Shown here in pieces: positions 34,826 to 42,531 of a stretch of DNA of 64,000 nt. Numbering within the stretch: the first letter of the stretch is position 1; every line of letters begins with the position of its first letter. The translations under genes were made by a program, and so were the position numbers. The notes beneath the pieces were generated by a model. That model was given only the letters and a program-made list of their open reading frames with translations, was not told the DNA's origin and ran no database searches. The stretch is from JAJVHZ01 sp041395385 (lineage in GTDB: Bacteria > Pseudomonadota > Gammaproteobacteria > JAJPIJ01), in NCBI GenBank assembly GCA_041395385.1, contig JAWLAN010000018.1, forward strand, positions 1 to 64,000, given 5' to 3'.

Positions 34826-35788
34826 ATGTACGTCATCGAAGAACTGAGGCACGAGCTCAGCCGCGCGATCAACACCCTGCGGCGGCGCCACGCCAACACC
34901 ACGGACGCCGCCGAACGCAAGGCGATACGCGGATCCATCGAGGCGCTGAACCGCAAGATCGCGGTGCTCAATCAGGCCCAGCTCCTCGACGCGGCCGCGA
35001 CCCTGACGCTCGCCGCCCAGGACCTGGAGCGCGTGGTGGCCGCGGCGCGACTCGGGCCCTTCGACGGCTATCTCTCCGCGCTCGAGACGCACATCGATCG
35101 GCTCAACCACCTCTCCGGCTCGATGCATGCGCAGGAGTCGCTGGCGCCGGCGCCGGAGGACGGCGGGGAGTCCACGATGCGCCTGCCGCGCGCGCCGCGG
35201 CGCCTCGCGCGCGGCCTGGAGCCGCCGCGCGCCAGCAAGGACTACACGCTGCTGCGCGCGGAGTACCAGGCCTACTACGATGCCTGCACGGTGCGGCCGG
35301 AGTGCCGGGGCAACGTCGCCTACTACGTCAAACGCCTGCGCAACGGGCGGTCTCTCTACGAGGCGGTCGGGCGCGATCTGAACGGCATACCGTGGGCGTT
35401 CATCGGCGCGATCCATGCCATGGAGTGCGGCTTCAATTTCGCCGGCCACCTGCACAACGGGGATCCGCTCATTGCGCGCACCGTGCAGGTCCCGAAGGGG
35501 CGGCCGCTGACCGGCACTCCGCCGTTCACGTGGCGCGAGAGCGCCATCGACGCGCTCACGATGAAGGGTTTCCACGACGTGCGCGACTGGTCCGTTCCGC
35601 ACATGCTGTACCTGCTGGAGCGCTACAACGGCATGGGCTACCGCATGCGGCGGCTGGTCTCGCCGTACCTGTGGAGCTTTTCGAATCACTACAGCCGGGG
35701 CAAGTTCGTGAAGGACGGGATCTACGATCCGCACGCGGTGAGCAAGCAGTGCGGGGTGGCGGTCATGCTGAAGGCCGTCATGAGCTGA
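34826..35788 (+). CDS. lysozyme-like domain protein without signal peptide
   Basis: 320 residues. The first 100 residues are a helical coiled-coil region and contain no signal peptide. After a basic linker, the C-terminal part (about 140-318) contains IPWAFIGAIHAMECGFNF, with Glu200 in the position expected for a catalytic acid, then HLHNGDPL, PPFTWRESAIDAL, LYLLERYNGMGYR and PYLWSFSNHY. This order of motifs matches a family annotated as lysozyme or soluble lytic murein transglycosylase-like in bacteria; I am confident of the resemblance, less so of activity. A cytoplasmic muramidase next to protease and TIR genes is notable. Confidence 0.7.
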   Translation: MYVIEELRHELSRAINTLRRRHANTTDAAERKAIRGSIEALNRKIAVLNQAQLLDAAATLTLAAQDLERVVAAARLGPFDGYLSALETHIDRLNHLSGSMHAQESLAPAPEDGGESTMRLPRAPRRLARGLEPPRASKDYTLLRAEYQAYYDACTVRPECRGNVAYYVKRLRNGRSLYEAVGRDLNGIPWAFIGAIHAMECGFNFAGHLHNGDPLIARTVQVPKGRPLTGTPPFTWRESAIDALTMKGFHDVRDWSVPHMLYLLERYNGMGYRMRRLVSPYLWSFSNHYSRGKFVKDGIYDPHAVSKQCGVAVMLKAVMS

Positions 35789-35938
35789 CGGCCTCGGACG
35801 AAGTTGTGACGGATTGCGCCGGCGACCCGCGCGATCCGATGCACACTGTTTGCGCCGCCGCGAAGCGCGGAGGGACGCGAGCGCCTATCGGCGCGCCGGC
35901 AGGGAATCGCGGGGGGCGTGTTCAGGGGAGGAATCGCG

Positions 35939-36781
35939 ATGGCGAAGAAGGCCTTGCTCATCGGCATCAATCGTTACCGGATCCCGGGCGCGGACCTGCG
36001 CGGCTGCGTCAACGACGTCGAGAACGTGCGGGCGGCCCTGCGGCGGTATTACGGGTTCTCCGCCGGGGACGTCACCACCCTTACCGATCTCAAGGCCACC
36101 ACGCGGGCGATCAAGGCGGCGATGCAGCGCCTGGTGCGCACCGCGCGCAGCGGCGACGTACTGCTGCTGCACTATTCGGGGCACGGCGCCAACGTCCCCG
36201 ACGCCGATGGCGACGAGGCCGACGGGCGTGACGAGATCCTCTGCCCCACCGATCTCGACTGGAAGGCGCCGCTCACCGACGACTGGCTGCGGCGCACGTT
36301 CAACCGCCTGCGCAAGGGCGTCAGCCTCACGGTCGTCATGGATTGCTGCCATTCCGGCACGAACACGCGCGCGGTCCTGCCGCCCGATGCGCCGCGGATC
36401 CCGCGCTACCTGCCGAATCCCTGGGACCTGATGGCCGAGGAGTCCGGCCGCCGCCTGCGCGGCCGGCGCGTCGCCGGGCTGCGGGTCTCGCCTCCGGCGG
36501 CGCGGCGCCGGAGCGACGTGGTGGCCGCCGACATCCCGGAGCTGCTGATCACCGGCTGCCGCGATACCCAGACCTCGGCCGATGCATATATCGGCGGCAG
36601 CTACAACGGGGCGCTCACCCACAACCTCGTGGCGGCGATCGCCGAGACGGGCGGGGAGCTGTCCTACCGCGAGCTGCACGCGCGCACCTGCGCCGGGCTG
36701 AAGCGCGGGGATTTCGATCAGGTGCCGCAGCTGGAGGGCCGGAAGTCCGGCTTCGACCGGCGCTTCCTGACGCCGCTGTAG
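35939..36781 (+). CDS. caspase-like cysteine protease (metacaspase type, C14)
   Basis: 280 residues from ATG 35939, with GGGGAGG upstream. The p20-like fold is clear: KALLIGINRY at the N-terminus, DVLLLHYSGHGA with catalytic His82, and VVMDCCHSG with catalytic Cys137. GDEADGRDEILCPTD in between is typical of metacaspases, which usually cleave after Arg or Lys. A basic linker (about 170-195) could be an autoprocessing site. There is no signal peptide or prodomain, so it is cytosolic. It is followed after 7 bp by the giant CHAT gene, almost certainly in the same operon. Confidence 0.88.
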   Translation: MAKKALLIGINRYRIPGADLRGCVNDVENVRAALRRYYGFSAGDVTTLTDLKATTRAIKAAMQRLVRTARSGDVLLLHYSGHGANVPDADGDEADGRDEILCPTDLDWKAPLTDDWLRRTFNRLRKGVSLTVVMDCCHSGTNTRAVLPPDAPRIPRYLPNPWDLMAEESGRRLRGRRVAGLRVSPPAARRRSDVVAADIPELLITGCRDTQTSADAYIGGSYNGALTHNLVAAIAETGGELSYRELHARTCAGLKRGDFDQVPQLEGRKSGFDRRFLTPL

Positions 36782-36788
36782 AGCCGCC

Positions 36789-39700
36789 ATGGCGAGCAGA
36801 CGCAAGCCCGGCAGTGCACGCAGGTCCTCGGCGGCGCACGCGCGCGTCTCGCGTTCGGTCACCACCGCGGCGCCCGCGCCGCAGACCCGCACCCTGCGGC
36901 TGCGCGGGCAGCCGGTGGCGAAGGCGACGCCGCCGCGCGTGGAGTCCATCGACGTCGTCTCCAGGGCACGGGTGCAGCTGGGCGCGGCGCGCGCGGGCGC
37001 CGGCGCGGTGGATGTGACGATCCGCCAGGACGACGTGGCCTGCCTGGAATACTCCAACGGCTTCCGGCAGTGGCTGCGGGTGGACGATCTGCATCGCGAG
37101 TTCGGCGCACACGCCAGCCGAGGCGGCGAGGAGGAGGGCGTCTGGGAGGTCGATCCCGGGGTCCGCGCGGCGGCCGGAGAGGACGCCGCGCAGCGCGGAC
37201 TCGGCGGTCTGGTCATCGAGGCCCTGGAGGTGTTCGGCGTCGATCTGAAGCGCAAGACCGCCATTGGATTGTCGCAGTGGTTCGAGCGCCGGCAGCTGCA
37301 GGGCAACGCGCCGGGTCTCTACCGGGTCGGGCTCGAGGAGGCCCTGACCCTGGAGGCGGTGGGCGAGCGGCTGCCGGCGACCCGGCCGGGAGAGCCGCTG
37401 CTGCTGTTCGTGCACGGCACCGCCTCGAGCACCGCCGGCAGCTTCGCGTCGCTGTGGAACGCCAGCAACAAGGCGGGCGCGGCCCTGCGCAAGGCGCTGC
37501 GGGAGCGCTACGGACGGCACGTGTACGCCTACGAGCACCGGACCCTCACGGTCAGCCCGATCGACAACGCCGCCGAGCTGGTCGGGAAATTCCTGCCCGA
37601 GGGTGCCGAGCTGCATCTCCTCACGCACTCCCGCGGCGGCTTGATCGCGGAGCTACTCTGTCTCGCCCAGCGCGTGCAGGGACGCCACGACCCGCTGCAG
37701 CCCGGGGCGCTCGATCGCCTGTTCGCACGGGACCGGACGCTGGGCGCCATGCTCGGCCTCGGGCGGCGCGACGGCGCCGAGGCCGCCAGGGCCTACGCGG
37801 TCGAGCGGGCGTGCCTGCTCGAACTGATCGAGGCGCTGCAGCGCCGGCGGCCACGCGTGACGCGCCTGGTGCGCGTGGCCTGTCCCGCGCGCGGCACCAC
37901 GCTCGCCTCCGGGCGGCTGGACCGCTGGCTGTCGGTCATCCAGCACTTCGCGCCCGAGGTGATCGGCGAGGCGCTCGATTTCCTGCTGGCGGTGGTGCAG
38001 GAACGCACCGACCCGCGCAGCCTCCCGGGCCTGGAGGCGATGATGCCGGGCTCGGCGCTCATCCGGCTGCTCAACCATCCCGACCTGCGCACGGCCGCCG
38101 ATCTGAGCGTCATCGCGGGGGATATCGAGGGCGATTCCTTCTGGAGCAAGCTGAAGCTGGTCATGGCCGACTGGTTTTATGCCGGCGATCACGACCTGGT
38201 CGTGAACACCGGCTCGATGTACGGCGGACTGCAGCGCGCCCCCGGCGCGGGGCGTTTTTTCCTCGACCAGGGACGCGAGGTCTCGCACTTTCATTACTTC
38301 GCCAACGAACGCACCGTGCGCATGCTGCAGGAGGGCCTGCTGCGCGCCGACGGCGCGCTCGCGGGCTTTCGGCCAATCGCGGAGGCCAGGCACGAGGTCC
38401 CGGCCTGGCGCGAGGCGGTCGCGCGCAGCGCCCAGCGCGGTCCTCGCCCGGTGGTCATCGTCCTGCCGGGGACGATGGGCAGCGAGCTGCTGCTCGGCAG
38501 CGACTGCAAGTGGCTGGACTTCCTCGACCTCGCGCGCGGCGGGCTGGAGGACATCGGCATCGAGGCGCGCCGCGTCGCACCGGGCAACCTGCTCGACGAT
38601 TTCTACGGTGAGTTCCTGGCGTACCTGACCGGCACCCATGAAGTCGTGCCGTTCGCCTACGACTGGCGCCTGAGCCTGGTGAGGCTCGCCGATCAACTGG
38701 CGCCGGTCGTGGAGGCGCGGCTGAGCCATTGCGAGAGCCACGGCCAGCCGCTGCGGATCGTGGCCCATTCCATGGGCGGGCTGGTCACCCGCATGATGCT
38801 GGCGCGCCATCGGCGCCTCTGGGAGCGCCTGCGGGCGCTGCCCGGCAGCCGATTCATCATGTTCGGCACGCCGAACGCCGGCTCCTACGAGGCGGTGCGC
38901 TGGATCACCGGCCGCAATCCCACGCTCGGCAAGCTCGCGCTGCTGGACGTCACGCACGATCGCGACGAGCTGCTGCAGATCGTCACGCGCTTTCCGGGCA
39001 TGCTGGAACTTCTGCCGGAGCCGGGCGCCGGCCGCGACTTCGGCGACGTGCGCTTCTGGCAGCGACTGAAGGCGGAGCTGGACGAGCAGTGGCCGGTGCC
39101 GCCGGCGGCGGAGCTGCGCGCCGTCGAGGAGGTCAGGCGGCAGCTGGCGCAGTGCCCGGTCGATCCGGCGGTGATGATCTACGTAGCCGGGTGCGCCCGG
39201 CACACGGTGTGCGATTACCGCGTCGTGCCGGCGGTGCGGCGGCCGCTGCTCGGAGACATTCCCGCCAACGTGCAGTTCCTGTCCACCCGGCAGGGTGACG
39301 GCACCGTCGCCTGGGCCTCCGGCCGTCTCTCCGGCGTGCCCACCTGGTACGTGGAGGACACGCAGCACGACGAGCTGCTCGCCAACCCCGCCGCGTTCCC
39401 CGCCTACGCCGAGCTGCTGGGCACGGGCGGCACCTCGCGGCTGCCCGCCGCGCCGCCGCTCGCGCGCAGCGTGACCGATGCCGAGGTCCTGGAGGTCTTG
39501 CCCACCGATCTGCCGGACAGCGTGCCGGATCCGCAGACGGATCCGGCGATGGGCCTGGGTCCGGGCCGCAGGCGCCGCCGACGCGCCGAGTCGGTGCGTC
39601 TGCCGCGGGTGAAGGTCAGCGTGCGCCACGGCGATCTCGCCTACGCGCGCTACCCGGTGTGCGTGGGCCACTACCTCGGCGACAGCATCGTCAGCGCGGA

Positions 39701-42425
39701 GGCGGCGCTCGACAGGCGCCTGGACGGCGCGCTCACCAATCGCGTGCGGCTGGGACTGTACCCGGGCCGGCTCGGCACGCACGAGATCTTCCTGGACACC
39801 TCGCCCTCCGCGAAGCCCGGCGGCGCGGTGGTCATCGGCCTGGGACAGGTGGGCGAGCTCACCCCCGGTGCGCTCGAGGCGGGCATGGCGCAGGCCATGC
39901 TCGACTACGCGCTGCACGTGGCCGATTGTCCCGACGATCGCTTCGGCGCGCGCACGGCGCCACGCTCGGCGCGCGTGTGCGCCCTGCTCATCGGCACCGG
40001 CTTCAGCAACATGAGCGTGCGCGACTCGGTGGCGGCGATGCTCTGGGGCGTGCATGCGGCCAATCACCGTCTGCTGGAGACCGGTTTCAGCAGTCGCGTG
40101 CTCATCGACGAGGTCGAGTTCCTGGAGCTCTACCAGGACATCGCGATCCAGGCCGTGCGCGCGCTCGCCGAGGTTCTTGCCGACGGGGAGCTCGTGCAGC
40201 ACGTGGACTGGTCGGCCGAGCATGGCGTGGTGATCGAGGGCCAGGGCGGGCGCCGGCGGGCGACCTTCGAGGAGGGCGCCGAATGGTGGCGCAGGCTGGA
40301 GATCGGTTATGACCGCGACAGCAACACGCTGCGCTTCACGCACTACGGCGATCGGGCGCGTGCCGAGCAGACGCTGGTCTCCGGGCAGATCAGGCTCGCG
40401 GAGGATTTCATCGCCACCGCCTGCGGTACCACCGCCAACACCCGCGAGATATCGCGCACGCTGTTCGAGATGCTGATGCCCAACGGCCTGAAGGAGCTCG
40501 CACCCGCCCAGCACGACATGGTCTACCTGGTCGACGAACGCTCCGCCGCGTTTCCGTGGGAGCTGATGGAGAACCGCTGGGGCACCAACACCCGGCCCCT
40601 GGCCGTGGCCGCGGGCATGCTGCGGCAGTTGAAGACGCAGGAGTTCCGCCCGGCCCCGGCATACACCTTCGAGCGCAGCGCCTACATCGTCGGCAATCCG
40701 CAGCTGCCGGCGGGCGGACGTTCGCAGCTGCATTTCGCCGATCTTCCCGGCGCGGAGAAGGAGGCCCAGCAGGTCGGCGAGATCCTGGCGGGATCCGGGT
40801 TCCGCACCACCGTGAAGCTGCGCGATACGGCGGAGAACATCCTGATGGGACTGCACGCCGACGCCTACCAGATCCTGCACCTGGCCGGCCACGGCGTACA
40901 CGACGCCGAGGTGCAGGCCGAGCCCGGCGCCCGCGCCGAGCGGGTCTCCGGCATGGTCATCGGCGACGACGTCTATCTCACGCCCGGCGACATCAGGCAG
41001 ATGCGCTGGGTGCCCGAGCTCGTGTTCATCAACTGCTGTCACCTAGGCCGCGTCGACGGTCCGGCGGAATCCTCGCCGCACTACAACCTGCTCGCGGCCA
41101 GCGTGGCGGTGGAGTTCATCAGGATGGGTGTGAAGGCCGTGATCGCCGCCGGCTGGGCGGTCGACGACGCCGCCGGCCGGCAGTTCGCCGTCTCCTTCTA
41201 CCGGCACATGCTGGCGGGCGCCGGTTTCGGGCACGCGGTGCGCGCGGCGCGCGAGGAGGTCTACACGCGCTTCCCGCAGGTGAACACCTGGGGAGCCTAC
41301 CAGTGCTACGGCGATCAGGACCTGCATCTGGTCGGAGGACAGGCCGACGCCGCCGGCCGCGCCACGCCGATCACGGCGCTGAGCGAGCTGGTGGCGAAGC
41401 TCGACAACTGCATCGGCGACGTGCGCATGTCCGGCGGTGACGCGGCCAGGCACCGACCGAGGGTGGAGGCCCTGCTGGCGCGCGTTCCGCCCGGCGCGCG
41501 CGATCGATGGCTCGCCCGTCCCGACGTCTGCGCCTCTCTCGGCGTCCTGTACGGCGAGGCCGGGGACTACGAGCAGGCGCTCGAGTACCTGGATCGACTC
41601 ACGACCGCCGACCGGGCGGAGTTTCCCGTGCGGGCGCTGGAGCATCGGGCGAACATCCGCGTGAAGCTTGCCTTCCAGCGCTGGCTCGAGGCGCGCGGCG
41701 AGCGGGGCGGATCGGCCGCCGAGCGCGAGCGTCTGATCGTCGCCTGCAGGCAGGAGATCGCCGGGGCGATCGCCGAGATCGAATCCCTGATGCGCTTCGG
41801 CGCGACGGCGGAACGCCGGGCGCTGCTGGGCAGCGCTCAGAAGCGCATGGCCGCGCTGCAGAGCGACGTCAAGGCACGTGTGCAGGCTCTGCGGGAAATG
41901 GCGCGCGCCTATCGCGAGGCCTTCGTGGCCGTCACGCCCGCCGGCGCGGCACAGGAACCGCCGCCGCCGGGCGCGCCGGGCGCCGCAGAGTCCGCCCCGG
42001 CCCCGAGCAGCGAGCGCGATCTGCACGCCTACTCTCTGACGAACTGGGTGACGGCGAACCTGATGCTGAAATGGTATAGGGCGCCCACGGACGAGGGTTG
42101 GCAGCGGGCATTGCATGCGTACTGTCCGATCGCCGTCGAGCAGGCCGCGGCCCGTGAGCGCACCGATCCCAGCTACTGGAACAGCGTCGTCGCGCCCGAC
42201 TGCCGGCTGGTCGCGGCGCTCGCCAGCGGTCTAATCGAAGACGCCGAGGCGGCGGAGATCGGGGCCGGCTACCGCGCCGCGCTGGAGCGCGGTTCCTCGC
42301 GACGCGAATTCGGATCGGTGCTCGATCACGTCGAGTTCCTGATCGAGATGGCCAGGGGCGCCGGCCAGAAGCAGGCTGCCTTGCGCGAGCAAGTGGAGCG
42401 GCTGGCCAAGGCGCTCACTGACTGA
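36789..42425 (+). CDS. giant fusion: alpha/beta hydrolase, LCAT-like hydrolase, CHAT protease, helical repeats
   Basis: 1878 residues, no signal peptide. Domains in order: a basic low-complexity N-terminus; an alpha/beta-hydrolase module (about 195-430) with LFVHGTASS and nucleophile Ser281 in THSRGG; a second, LCAT-like module (about 550-870) with VLPGTMGSELL, AYDWRLS, Ser661 in AHSMGG, Asp837 in GDGTV and His860. A middle domain (about 940-1200) resembles the N-terminal domain of M17 aminopeptidases. A CHAT domain (about 1235-1520) carries His1368 in LAGHG and Cys1417 in NCCHLG. A helical, TPR-like C-terminus (about 1560-1878) completes it. All catalytic residues are present. It could combine lipid or ester hydrolysis with proteolysis. 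The start is seven bases after the caspase stop. Confidence 0.82.
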   Translation: MASRRKPGSARRSSAAHARVSRSVTTAAPAPQTRTLRLRGQPVAKATPPRVESIDVVSRARVQLGAARAGAGAVDVTIRQDDVACLEYSNGFRQWLRVDDLHREFGAHASRGGEEEGVWEVDPGVRAAAGEDAAQRGLGGLVIEALEVFGVDLKRKTAIGLSQWFERRQLQGNAPGLYRVGLEEALTLEAVGERLPATRPGEPLLLFVHGTASSTAGSFASLWNASNKAGAALRKALRERYGRHVYAYEHRTLTVSPIDNAAELVGKFLPEGAELHLLTHSRGGLIAELLCLAQRVQGRHDPLQPGALDRLFARDRTLGAMLGLGRRDGAEAARAYAVERACLLELIEALQRRRPRVTRLVRVACPARGTTLASGRLDRWLSVIQHFAPEVIGEALDFLLAVVQERTDPRSLPGLEAMMPGSALIRLLNHPDLRTAADLSVIAGDIEGDSFWSKLKLVMADWFYAGDHDLVVNTGSMYGGLQRAPGAGRFFLDQGREVSHFHYFANERTVRMLQEGLLRADGALAGFRPIAEARHEVPAWREAVARSAQRGPRPVVIVLPGTMGSELLLGSDCKWLDFLDLARGGLEDIGIEARRVAPGNLLDDFYGEFLAYLTGTHEVVPFAYDWRLSLVRLADQLAPVVEARLSHCESHGQPLRIVAHSMGGLVTRMMLARHRRLWERLRALPGSRFIMFGTPNAGSYEAVRWITGRNPTLGKLALLDVTHDRDELLQIVTRFPGMLELLPEPGAGRDFGDVRFWQRLKAELDEQWPVPPAAELRAVEEVRRQLAQCPVDPAVMIYVAGCARHTVCDYRVVPAVRRPLLGDIPANVQFLSTRQGDGTVAWASGRLSGVPTWYVEDTQHDELLANPAAFPAYAELLGTGGTSRLPAAPPLARSVTDAEVLEVLPTDLPDSVPDPQTDPAMGLGPGRRRRRRAESVRLPRVKVSVRHGDLAYARYPVCVGHYLGDSIVSAEAALDRRLDGALTNRVRLGLYPGRLGTHEIFLDTSPSAKPGGAVVIGLGQVGELTPGALEAGMAQAMLDYALHVADCPDDRFGARTAPRSARVCALLIGTGFSNMSVRDSVAAMLWGVHAANHRLLETGFSSRVLIDEVEFLELYQDIAIQAVRALAEVLADGELVQHVDWSAEHGVVIEGQGGRRRATFEEGAEWWRRLEIGYDRDSNTLRFTHYGDRARAEQTLVSGQIRLAEDFIATACGTTANTREISRTLFEMLMPNGLKELAPAQHDMVYLVDERSAAFPWELMENRWGTNTRPLAVAAGMLRQLKTQEFRPAPAYTFERSAYIVGNPQLPAGGRSQLHFADLPGAEKEAQQVGEILAGSGFRTTVKLRDTAENILMGLHADAYQILHLAGHGVHDAEVQAEPGARAERVSGMVIGDDVYLTPGDIRQMRWVPELVFINCCHLGRVDGPAESSPHYNLLAASVAVEFIRMGVKAVIAAGWAVDDAAGRQFAVSFYRHMLAGAGFGHAVRAAREEVYTRFPQVNTWGAYQCYGDQDLHLVGGQADAAGRATPITALSELVAKLDNCIGDVRMSGGDAARHRPRVEALLARVPPGARDRWLARPDVCASLGVLYGEAGDYEQALEYLDRLTTADRAEFPVRALEHRANIRVKLAFQRWLEARGERGGSAAERERLIVACRQEIAGAIAEIESLMRFGATAERRALLGSAQKRMAALQSDVKARVQALREMARAYREAFVAVTPAGAAQEPPPPGAPGAAESAPAPSSERDLHAYSLTNWVTANLMLKWYRAPTDEGWQRALHAYCPIAVEQAAARERTDPSYWNSVVAPDCRLVAALASGLIEDAEAAEIGAGYRAALERGSSRREFGSVLDHVEFLIEMARGAGQKQAALREQVERLAKALTD

Positions 42426-42531
42426 CGGGCGCAGGCGTGCCCCCGATCGCCGACAGGCCGCGCGCGACGACCATGCCGCGCCGGCTCCTTGGCCACCCGG
42501 CTCGAGGGGCATCACCCGCCTCGGCAAGACG

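Noticed and set aside
37653..41042. 1129-codon open frame on the minus strand inside the CHAT giant
   Set aside because: It is exactly antisense to a well-supported gene. Its translation is low-complexity His/Arg/Gln/Ala-rich, typical of antisense frames in high-GC DNA. No domain is seen.
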